Positions 1 through 6,906 of a stretch of 64,000 nt of DNA are shown here, one piece after another. How positions within the stretch are numbered: the first letter of the stretch is position 1; every line of letters starts with the position of its first letter. The notes beneath the pieces are model-generated. The model worked only from the letters and a program-made list of their open reading frames with translations. It was not told the DNA's origin and did not search any database. The stretch is taken from the NCBI GenBank assembly GCA_020636325.1, contig JACJYC010000014.1:123396-187395 (forward strand). Reading direction: 5' to 3'. Source of the stretch: Lewinellaceae bacterium. Lineage in GTDB: Bacteria > Bacteroidota > Bacteroidia > Chitinophagales > Saprospiraceae. The position numbers and the translations under genes are program-made.

Positions 1-2495
1 TCTTCGAGTTGCCGTTCGCGGAAATTCATTTCCCGCTGGATGGCGGTCACCTTGTTCTGCTGGCGGATGAACTCGATATTTTTCTCGTTGTAAGCCGTTG
101 AGGCCCGGCTGAGCTGTTCGGCTGCATCCCGGTAGGAGCCGTCCATATTGGCGATCTGCTCCTTGACGGCCGCGATCTCGCCGTTCTTGCCGTTCAGCCC
201 GGTTTCAATGGTCCGGTTCTGCTTTTCGAGCTCAACGATCATTTCCCTGAACCGGTTCTGTTTGGCTTGTTCTTCGGCTACGAAGTGGTCATAGCTTTCC
301 AGGCGGGTGGCCACGCTGACCCGCTGCTGCTCGATCTGGTTGAGTTCGTGCCGTTTCTGCTGGATCTGGGAATGGGTACGCTGGGCCTTGAGGCCTTCCA
401 GGCGGTTGCGCAGGTTGTAATATTCCGTTGACAGGCGGTTGGCTTCCCTTTCGCCTTTTTTAATGGCGTTGTCCAGCACTTCCAGGTTCTTCTTGCGGCC
501 GATCCGTTTGCCTTCAAACAGGCCCACCGACCCGCCTGAAATGCTGTACCGCCGTTTGATGAACCGCCCGCTTTGCGCCAGCAGCACGACGCCTTCTTCC
601 AGGCTGGAGGCCGCCAGTTCGTCATTTTGGGTGACCAGCACGTTTTCCAGGAGGTAGCTGACCAGGTTGAAATAGGCGGGCTCGGTCTGGACCATATCGA
701 TGGCCTGGACGGTATCCGGCAGCAGGCGCATGGGCGCCGAATAATCCCGGAAAGCGTCCAGCATGAAAAAGTTGGCCTTGCCTTTCTGGCTTTTGCCCAA
801 CAGCTGGATGGCGTTGGCCGCCTCTTCCAGGTTCTGGACCACGTAATAGTTCAGGTACGGCTCCAGGTAGTTCTCAATGGCCACCCGGTAGGCTTCATTC
901 ACATAAATGATATCGGATAGCAGGGGCGTTTCCTTTTTCCACTCCTTGCTGCCGCTGAGGAACCGGATGGATTCGGGGAATCCCTCCAGGTTTTCGATCA
1001 TGCTCTGGGTCAGCTTGAACTCGTTCCGTTTGGCATCCAGTTCCCGGTTGAGCTTGGAGATTTTGCCGTTCAAGTCCTCTACGGCGGCTTCGGTGGTCTG
1101 GAGGTCCTGCTGTCTTTTCTCTTCGGCCTGTTCGAGTTCGGCCAGTTCAGCTGTTTTGGCGTCCAGGGCTTTCTGCAGTTCGGCCAGTCTTTCCTGGAAG
1201 CCGCCGGCCTCTTCGCCCCTGAGCTGAACGGCCAGTTCGCTGCGTTCGATCTCCTGGGTGTAATTGGCCGACTGGTTGAGGTTGACGGCTTTTTGCTTTT
1301 CGAGTTCGAACAATTCGCGTTCGAGCCCCTGTTGCCGGCTGACGATCCCTTCCAGTTCGGACTTGATGGAGCCGTGGCTGACCTTGATCTGTTCGAGCCC
1401 TTCCTCGGCCTGGATCAATTCCTGTTCGAGGCGGGCTTCTATGCGTTTTTCGAGGTGGAGGTCGGAACGGAACTGGTCGATATCGGCCTCAAAGAGTTCG
1501 ATCCGTTTTTTGGCGGAGGCGATATCGCTGTTGAGTTTCTCCTTGTTCTGGCGGATGAAGTTCTCCTTCTGCTGCAGGATCTGCTTGTCGTTTTCCAGTC
1601 CGCGGATCTGGCCGATCAGCTGATTGAGGTCGCGCTGCCGGTCGGAGAGGGCCTTTTCCTTGTCCAGGTTTTCCTTTTTCTCGGATTCCAGTTTGGATTC
1701 CAGTTGGTGGATCAGGACTTCGTGTTGCCGGAAGGCGTCCTCCTGCTGTTCGAGCTGGGCGCCCAGGGTTTGCTGCCGTTCCTTGACCATGCTGATCTTC
1801 AGCACGGCCATATCGATGCTGAGGGCCTTGTACTCGGCTTTCAGTTCCAGGTACTTTTTGGCCCGTTTTGCCTGTTTTTCCAGGGAGACCAGGTTGGTAT
1901 TGATCTCGTAGAGGAGGTCTTCCACCCGGTCGAGGTCCTCGGAGGTGCTTTTGAGCTTGTTGAGGGTTTCCTTTTTCCGGATCTTATACTTGGACACGCC
2001 GGCGGCCTGTTCGAACATGCGGCGGCGGGAGTTGTCCTTGTCGGCCAGGATATCGTCCACCATGCCCAGGGCGATGATGGCGTAGGAATTGGAGCCGATA
2101 CCGGTATCGAGGAAAAGGGAGGTGATGTCCTTGAGCCGGCAGGGCACCCCGTTGAGGCGGTATTCGCTTTCGCCGGTGCGGTAGAGCATCCGGGTGATGG
2201 AAACCGTCTGGTACTCGGTCGGCAGGAGGTTTTTGGTATTCTCGAAGGTAAGGGAAACCTGGGCCAGGCCGGCGGCCTTGCGCTTTTTGGCGCCGTTGAA
2301 GATCACGCTGGTCATCTGATCCAGGCGCAATTCGCGGCTGCTTTGTTCGCCGAGCACCCAACGGATCGCGTCAACGATATTGGATTTGCCGGAGCCGTTG
2401 GGCCCGACAATACCGATCACATCCGCGTTGAAGTTGATCAGGGTTTCGTTGGCGAAACTCTTGAAACCTTTTATTTCCAGGCTTTTTAACCTCAT
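1..2495 (-). CDS. smc: Chromosome segregation protein SMC (C-terminal part outside window)
   Basis: SMC ATPase that organises and segregates the chromosome as a dimer with ScpA/ScpB. About 831 codons are visible, reading from ATG at 2495 to the window edge without a stop. The N-terminus MRLKSLEIKGFKSFA and Walker A GPNGSGKSN near residues 32-40 are characteristic. A long Glu/Lys/Gln-rich coiled coil follows, then a hinge-like globular part around residues 500-680 (GFPESIRFLSGSKEW and beyond), then the start of the returning coiled coil. The ABC signature and Walker B lie beyond position 1. The start codon directly abuts the stop of pdhB, so the two are probably co-transcribed. SMC is about 1,180 aa in relatives, so about 350 residues are missing only because of the window edge. 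Confidence 0.95.
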   Translation of the reverse strand, partial: MRLKSLEIKGFKSFANETLINFNADVIGIVGPNGSGKSNIVDAIRWVLGEQSSRELRLDQMTSVIFNGAKKRKAAGLAQVSLTFENTKNLLPTEYQTVSITRMLYRTGESEYRLNGVPCRLKDITSLFLDTGIGSNSYAIIALGMVDDILADKDNSRRRMFEQAAGVSKYKIRKKETLNKLKSTSEDLDRVEDLLYEINTNLVSLEKQAKRAKKYLELKAEYKALSIDMAVLKISMVKERQQTLGAQLEQQEDAFRQHEVLIHQLESKLESEKKENLDKEKALSDRQRDLNQLIGQIRGLENDKQILQQKENFIRQNKEKLNSDIASAKKRIELFEADIDQFRSDLHLEKRIEARLEQELIQAEEGLEQIKVSHGSIKSELEGIVSRQQGLERELFELEKQKAVNLNQSANYTQEIERSELAVQLRGEEAGGFQERLAELQKALDAKTAELAELEQAEEKRQQDLQTTEAAVEDLNGKISKLNRELDAKRNEFKLTQSMIENLEGFPESIRFLSGSKEWKKETPLLSDIIYVNEAYRVAIENYLEPYLNYYVVQNLEEAANAIQLLGKSQKGKANFFMLDAFRDYSAPMRLLPDTVQAIDMVQTEPAYFNLVSYLLENVLVTQNDELAASSLEEGVVLLAQSGRFIKRRYSISGGSVGLFEGKRIGRKKNLEVLDNAIKKGEREANRLSTEYYNLRNRLEGLKAQRTHSQIQQKRHELNQIEQQRVSVATRLESYDHFVAEEQAKQNRFREMIVELEKQNRTIETGLNGKNGEIAAVKEQIANMDGSYRDAAEQLSRASTAYNEKNIEFIRQQNKVTAIQREMNFRERQLE

Positions 2496-3482
2496 TTAGT
2501 ATCTGATGTAAGCCACCTCTTTAACTGCTTTCACAATCTTTTCGGCGTTCGGCAAATAGGCATCCACAAAAGGTTGGGAATAGGGCAGCGAAGTATCGGC
2601 TGCGTTCACGCGGGTTACCGGAGCGTCGAGGTAATCGAAGGCGTACTTCTGCACTTCGTAGGCGACCTCGGCGGAGATCCCTGCAAAAGGCCAGGATTCG
2701 TCGATCACCACCAGCCTGTTGGTTTTCTTGACAGATTCAATGATGGTATGGTGGTCCAGCGGGCGGATGGTCCGCAGGTCGATCACTTCGGCGGAGATCC
2801 CTTCGGAGGCCAGGAGTTCGGCCGCTTCCAGGGTCGGGAGCATCATTTTATTGAAGGAAACCAGCGTAACGTCGGTACCGGGCCTTCTGACGGCGGCTAC
2901 GCCGATGGGCACCAGGTATTCGCCTTCGGGAACCTCGCCGGTATGACCGTAGAGGATCTCGGCTTCCATCATGCAGACAGGGTCGTTATCGCGGATGGCC
3001 GATTTGAGGAGGCCTTTGGCGTCGGCGGGGTCGACACAGGAAATGACCTTGAGGCCGGGCGTATTGGCCATCCAGCTTTCAAAGGTTTGCGAGTGCTGTT
3101 GCGCCAGCTGGCCGGCAGACCCTGAAGGACCGCGAAAAACGATGGGGCAGTTGAATTGCCCTGCGGATTGGGACAAGGTCTTTGCGGCGTTGTTCACGAT
3201 CTGGTCGAAGGCCAGGATGGCAAAGTTCCAGGTCATGAATTCAACGATCGGGCGAAGGCCGTTCATAGCGGCGCCTACGCCGATGCCTGCAAAGCCCAGT
3301 TCGGCGATCGGCGTATCGATCACGCGCTTGGCGCCGAATTCTTCCAGCATCCCTTTGCTGACCTTATAGGCGCCGTCGTATTCCGCAACCTCCTCTCCCA
3401 TCAGGAAAACCGTTTCGTCACGGCGCATTTCTTCGATCATGGCTTCGCGCAAGGCGTCGCGAAGAGCAAGTGTTCTCGACAT
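2496..3482 (-). CDS. pdhB: Pyruvate dehydrogenase E1 component, beta subunit
   Basis: Beta chain of the thiamine-diphosphate-dependent E1 enzyme, which decarboxylates pyruvate and passes the acetyl group to the lipoyl domain of E2. The 328 residues match the usual length. Visible family features are the N-terminal LRDALREAMIEEM, MGEEVAEYDGAYKVSKG, the E1-beta block RVIDTPIAELGFAGIGVGAA, RGPSGSAGQLAQQHSQ and DLRTIRPLD. The related 2-oxoisovalerate E1-beta is the main alternative, but the IAELGFAG and AQQHSQ segments favour pyruvate. No alpha-subunit gene is visible nearby. The gene is read from a -7 box at 3503-3510 and runs directly into smc. Confidence 0.93.
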   Translation of the reverse strand: MSRTLALRDALREAMIEEMRRDETVFLMGEEVAEYDGAYKVSKGMLEEFGAKRVIDTPIAELGFAGIGVGAAMNGLRPIVEFMTWNFAILAFDQIVNNAAKTLSQSAGQFNCPIVFRGPSGSAGQLAQQHSQTFESWMANTPGLKVISCVDPADAKGLLKSAIRDNDPVCMMEAEILYGHTGEVPEGEYLVPIGVAAVRRPGTDVTLVSFNKMMLPTLEAAELLASEGISAEVIDLRTIRPLDHHTIIESVKKTNRLVVIDESWPFAGISAEVAYEVQKYAFDYLDAPVTRVNAADTSLPYSQPFVDAYLPNAEKIVKAVKEVAYIRY

Positions 3483-3502
3483 TCGTTTCTTTTTTGAAAC
3501 CG

Positions 3503-3510
3503 CAAAAATA
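3503..3510 (-). promoter_or_regulatory. -7 promoter element for pdhB-smc
   Basis: On the minus strand this reads TATTTTTG, an exact match to the Bacteroidota housekeeping -7 consensus TAnnTTTG, 20 bases ahead of the pdhB start. No convincing -33 element was identified. The sequence match is direct; the promoter role is inferred. Confidence 0.55.
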
Positions 3511-3577
3511 ATAATTCCCCGGGATATGGGTAACGGTTCTTTTCATTGTTGCCCTACAAAAACTTAAATATAATCCT

Positions 3578-3585
3578 TACCTTTG
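3578..3585 (+). promoter_or_regulatory. -7 promoter element for the small lipoprotein gene
   Basis: TACCTTTG matches the consensus TAnnTTTG exactly and lies 76 bases before the ATG at 3662, which implies a leader of roughly 70 nt. Confidence 0.5.
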
Positions 3586-3661
3586 CGCCTTGGATCAACA
3601 ATAAACCTTTCCGGGTTTGCGTTGTTGCATTTATTCGGTTTACATATTAACAGAAACTCCC

Positions 3662-3814
3662 ATGAGAAATCTCAGGCATTTAATCACTGCATTCTTACTT
3701 CTGGCATTTGCCGCTTCTATGTCTTCCTGCAACCGCGGATACGGCTGTCCGAGCAAATTCAGCGTTCAGCCCGTCATTCAGGTTGTACAAACGGCTATCC
3801 AAGCGATCCGATAG
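3662..3814 (+). CDS. Small lipoprotein of unknown function (50 aa)
   Basis: A 50-residue protein with a lipoprotein signal: charged MRNLRH, a hydrophobic segment LITAFLLLAFAA, then SMSSC with the cysteine as the probable lipidation site. The mature part is only about 27 residues, beginning NRGYGCPSKFS and containing a second cysteine. The ATG at 3662 was chosen because it gives a standard signal peptide; an upstream in-frame start at 3617 would add a tail that spoils it. It has its own -7 box and lies 57 bp before mnmD on the same strand. The function is not recognised. Confidence 0.6.
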   Translation: MRNLRHLITAFLLLAFAASMSSCNRGYGCPSKFSVQPVIQVVQTAIQAIR

Positions 3815-3871
3815 ATCAGATTCCTGGGCCGGGATTTCGCCGCCGGAAAAAGTTCAACAAACCGTTTCCAG

Positions 3872-4543
3872 ATGGGCAGCAATGAAATTTTCACCACCCA
3901 GGATGGATCCCATTCCGTTATCTCTCCGGTCTACGGAGTCAGTTATCACTCCCGGTACGGGGCCATTCAGGAATCCAGGCATGTTTTTCTGGAATCGGGC
4001 TTGTATTACCTGTTGCCGCAGAAATCCGGGGTGGCCGTCCTCGAAATGGGTTTTGGTACCGGGCTCAATGCACTGCTGACCCTGCTGGCTTCGGCCAATC
4101 GCGGGGTTAGCGTCCATTACACGGCCTACGAGCTCAATCCGCTGGCGCCTGACGAGGCCCTTTCCCTCAACTACCCTACCCTGCTCCAGGGGCCGGAGGC
4201 AGACTCGTCATTCCGCGCCCTTCACCAGTCGGACTGGGAAAAAACGGTTGACCTCCTGCCGGGATTTCAACTGGAGAAACGGAACCGGGATTTCCGGACA
4301 CTGGCGGAATCCGATCGCTATGATCTCGTGTATTACGATGCTTTCGCTCCGGAAGCGCAGCCCGAACTCTGGACGGATGAAACCCTGGAAAAAGTGGTAA
4401 AGGCCATGAAGCCGGGCGGGGTGTTCGTCACCTATTGCGCGAAGGGCGCGCTCAAGCGGACGTTGAGATCGCTGGGCCTGACTGTGGAATCGATCAAGGG
4501 CCCGCCGGGCAAGCGGGAAATGACCCGGGCGATCAAGCCTTAA
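3872..4543 (+). CDS. mnmD: tRNA (mnm5s2U34) methyltransferase MnmD
   Basis: SAM-dependent methyltransferase of the MnmD (DUF752) family, which methylates the aminomethyl-thiouridine at wobble position 34 of certain tRNAs. In gammaproteobacteria it is the N-terminal half of MnmC; here it stands alone at 223 residues. The start GSNEIFTTQDGSHSVISPVYG, the SAM-binding LEMGFGTGLNALLTL and the later YYDAFAPEAQPELWT are typical. No FAD-dependent MnmC2 domain follows. Its stop overlaps the convergent AP2-domain gene by four bases. Confidence 0.88.
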   Translation: MGSNEIFTTQDGSHSVISPVYGVSYHSRYGAIQESRHVFLESGLYYLLPQKSGVAVLEMGFGTGLNALLTLLASANRGVSVHYTAYELNPLAPDEALSLNYPTLLQGPEADSSFRALHQSDWEKTVDLLPGFQLEKRNRDFRTLAESDRYDLVYYDAFAPEAQPELWTDETLEKVVKAMKPGGVFVTYCAKGALKRTLRSLGLTVESIKGPPGKREMTRAIKP

Positions 4544-5106
4544 TCGCCGCGTTCTTTTTCTTCCCCTTTTTTGGTCTTGAGCACATTGATCTTGCCTTCT
4601 TCTCCGTACAGCTCCCTGGATTTTTTGTTGTAGGCAATGGCGGCCTCTTCGGCGGTGCTGAACATGCCGATATGGATGGACTTCCGGCCGACGGAAATGA
4701 CGGCGCGGAACCGGTTGTTTTCCTTATACACTCCGGTATACCCCGCACTGCTGCTGGTCTTTCGCTTTCGGCTGGCGACGGATCGGGAGCGATAGATGAG
4801 GTTTTCCAGCCGACAGTCCAGCTTATTGCCGTTTTTAGCCCCGACCAGGTTCCTTTCCCTGGTCCGGGTATCGTTCAAAAATTTTTCGGCAACCAGTTTG
4901 TGGAGGTAAATGGTTTCGGTCTTGTACCCGCCGTTCGCCTTTTTCCAGGTTTTTTGAAATACAGCACATCCGCTGGAATGTTTCCGCAGATTGTTGATAA
5001 AATCAATTTTAACCAAATAGGGATCGGTGGTAAGATACTCATAGACCTTATCGTCCAACAAGACCTCATCGTCGGCGTTTTTCAACTTTATCTTGTATAA
5101 GGCCAT
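4540..5106 (-). CDS. AP2-domain protein with a degenerate HNH-like N-terminus
   Basis: A 188-residue protein. The C-terminal half, GYTGVYKENNRFRAVISV through FSTAEEAAIAYNKKSRELYG, is a recognisable AP2 DNA-binding domain. The middle, LHKLVAEKFLND and GNKLDCRLENLIYRS, resembles the HNH_3 homing-endonuclease module. However, the segment that normally carries the catalytic His (about VxHxDGNKxDNR) reads VGAKNGNKLDCR, so the nuclease looks inactive. I infer a domesticated homing-endonuclease derivative that now binds DNA. It converges on mnmD and is divergent from ribD. No clear -7 box was found ahead of it. Confidence 0.75.
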   Translation of the reverse strand: MALYKIKLKNADDEVLLDDKVYEYLTTDPYLVKIDFINNLRKHSSGCAVFQKTWKKANGGYKTETIYLHKLVAEKFLNDTRTRERNLVGAKNGNKLDCRLENLIYRSRSVASRKRKTSSSAGYTGVYKENNRFRAVISVGRKSIHIGMFSTAEEAAIAYNKKSRELYGEEGKINVLKTKKGEEKERGD

Positions 5107-5163
5107 TTGAAGGTAGGAATGTTCAAAAAATGAAGAAACTCCAGAATTGCTATAAATATAAGG

Positions 5164-5171
5164 TAATTTTG
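5164..5171 (+). promoter_or_regulatory. -7 promoter element for ribD
   Basis: TAATTTTG fits TAnnTTTG and lies 35 bases before the ribD start in the intergenic gap shared with the divergent AP2-domain gene. Confidence 0.55.
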
Positions 5172-5206
5172 CTATTTATGCAAATCGGGCTTCAAAAATC
5201 TGCTGT

Positions 5207-6256
5207 ATGGATGAAGGCTTCTTCATGAAAAGATGTTTTGAACTGGCGCGCGCCGCCGGGTCAGCCGTGTTGCCGAATCCTCAGGTTGGAGCTGTATTGG
5301 TTGCGGGCGGCCGGATCATCGGAGAGGGTTTTCACCGGATGTACGGGCAGGCCCATGCCGAAGTCAACGCCGTGGCATCCGTACAGCCGGAAGACCGGCC
5401 GCTGATCCGGGAAGCAACCCTGTACGTGTCGCTGGAGCCTTGTTCGATATACGGCAAAACGCCGCCCTGCACCGATCTGATCCTCCGGGAAGGCATCCGC
5501 CGGGTGGTGATCTCCTGCATCGACAGGACGCCGGGGGTAGACGGCGCCGGGGTGGCCCGCCTGCGCGCTGCGGGGGTCGAAGTGGCAGCAGGATTGCTGC
5601 GGGAGGAGGGCGAGCAACTGGCGGCGACCCGGAATACTTTTGTCGGTATGGAACGCCCCTACATACTGTTGAAATACGCTGTTGACCGTCAGGGACTGGC
5701 GGCAGCGGCGGGCGGGCGGCAGGTCTGGATCACCAATCCGGTCAGCCGGCGGCTCGTGCACAAATGGCGGAGCGAAACGGGGGCCATCCTGGTGGGATCC
5801 CGAACGGCTGCGCTCGACGACCCGGCCCTGACCGTTCGTTACGGTTTCAACCGGCAACCCGTCCGCATAACCATTGACCGACGGCTCAGGCTGCCGCGCT
5901 ACCTCCAGCTGTTCGACGGCTCAGCCCCTACCCTCGTTTATACCACCCATACAGGCCCGGCGCCTGAGTATCCGGAAACGACATTTGTCCGGGCCCCCGC
6001 GGAGGCGCCTTTGCTGGATTTTATCCTGGAGGACCTGTACCGACGCAAAATCTCCCACCTCACGGTTGAGGGCGGCCCGGCATTGCTCTCCCGGTTCCTG
6101 GATGCCGGCTGCTGGGATGAAGCGCGGGTTTTCACCGGAGAAACGGACCTGAAATCGGGCATTCCCGGCCCGATACTGCCTGCCGAAGCCTCCCGGGTCC
6201 TCAACGTCGGGGGCGATATCTTAAGGATTTACCGCCGGGAAACGCCGTTTAGTTAA
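5207..6256 (+). CDS. ribD: Bifunctional riboflavin biosynthesis deaminase/reductase RibD
   Basis: Performs two consecutive steps of riboflavin synthesis: deamination of the diaminopyrimidine from GTP and NADPH-dependent reduction of the ribosyl side chain. The N-terminal cytidine-deaminase-like domain carries the zinc site HAEVNAV and PCSIYGKTPPC. The C-terminal reductase domain has WRSETGAILVGSRTAALDDP and LTVEGGPALLSRFLDAG. The length of 349 aa is standard. The start MDEGFFMKRCFELA fits the usual MxxxxFMxRALELA pattern. No other rib gene is adjacent; ribF is about 12 kb away, so the pathway is scattered. Confidence 0.93.
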   Translation: MDEGFFMKRCFELARAAGSAVLPNPQVGAVLVAGGRIIGEGFHRMYGQAHAEVNAVASVQPEDRPLIREATLYVSLEPCSIYGKTPPCTDLILREGIRRVVISCIDRTPGVDGAGVARLRAAGVEVAAGLLREEGEQLAATRNTFVGMERPYILLKYAVDRQGLAAAAGGRQVWITNPVSRRLVHKWRSETGAILVGSRTAALDDPALTVRYGFNRQPVRITIDRRLRLPRYLQLFDGSAPTLVYTTHTGPAPEYPETTFVRAPAEAPLLDFILEDLYRRKISHLTVEGGPALLSRFLDAGCWDEARVFTGETDLKSGIPGPILPAEASRVLNVGGDILRIYRRETPFS

Positions 6257-6317
6257 ACTTCTATTAAAGTAGCCCGGGGAAATAGGAAGATGTGCCTGGA
6301 AATTGTTTTTCAGATAC

Positions 6318-6325
6318 TAATTTTG
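6318..6325 (+). promoter_or_regulatory. -7 promoter element for the thioredoxin-like gene
   Basis: TAATTTTG fits the Bacteroidota consensus and ends only 10 bases before the start at 6336, implying a very short leader. Confidence 0.5.
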
Positions 6326-6335
6326 TACGGAGAAA

Positions 6336-6881
6336 ATGAAGAAGGGCATGAAATATAGTTGGCTGTTCATATTTGTCTTAGCAGTAAGTCAATTATGGGG
6401 ACAGGGTAAAGGCGCCGGCATCCAGTGGATGAGCTGGGAGGAAGCCCAGACGCGGCAACAGCAGGAAAAACGACTGATCTTCCTGGATGTATACACCAAC
6501 TGGTGCAGCTGGTGCGCCCGCATGGATGAAACCACCTTCAAGGAAGGGGCCATCGCCAAATACATCAATGAAAAGTTCTATCCGGTCCGGTTCAACGCCG
6601 AAAAAAAGGAATCCCTTGATTTTCGCAACCAGGCCTACGGGACCGTGCGGATCGGCAAAAAAGAATACCACAAACTGGCGGCCGAATGGCTCGGCGGCCG
6701 GATGAGCTTCCCCACCCTCGTCTTCCTCGACGATGAATCCAACCTCATTCAGGCCATTCCGGGTTACCGCTCCGCCAAGGAACTGGAGGTGATTGCCACC
6801 TATTTCGGCAGCGGCGAATTCCGGAATACGCCATGGTCGGTGTATGAGAAGAACTATCAGCCTACTTTGGTGACGGATTGA
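6336..6881 (+). CDS. Secreted thioredoxin-family protein
   Basis: A 181-residue exported protein with signal peptide MKKGMKYSWLFIFVLAVSQLWG followed by a thioredoxin-like domain. The active site is NWCSWCARMDETTFK, a CxxC followed by the MDxxTF pattern seen in DsbD-C/DUF255-like thioredoxins. Further along, GGRMSFPTLVFLDD supplies the cis-proline typical of the fold. It probably reduces or rearranges disulfides in the periplasm, but no partner is encoded nearby. It converges on the SNF2 gene with a 25-bp gap. Confidence 0.82.
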   Translation: MKKGMKYSWLFIFVLAVSQLWGQGKGAGIQWMSWEEAQTRQQQEKRLIFLDVYTNWCSWCARMDETTFKEGAIAKYINEKFYPVRFNAEKKESLDFRNQAYGTVRIGKKEYHKLAAEWLGGRMSFPTLVFLDDESNLIQAIPGYRSAKELEVIATYFGSGEFRNTPWSVYEKNYQPTLVTD

Positions 6882-6906
6882 TTTTGCGGCCTTCGCCGGG
6901 AACGGG

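Noticed and set aside
1293..2489. 398-codon plus-strand frame opposite smc
   Set aside because: Antisense to the coiled coil and ATPase region of smc, which has clear SMC motifs.
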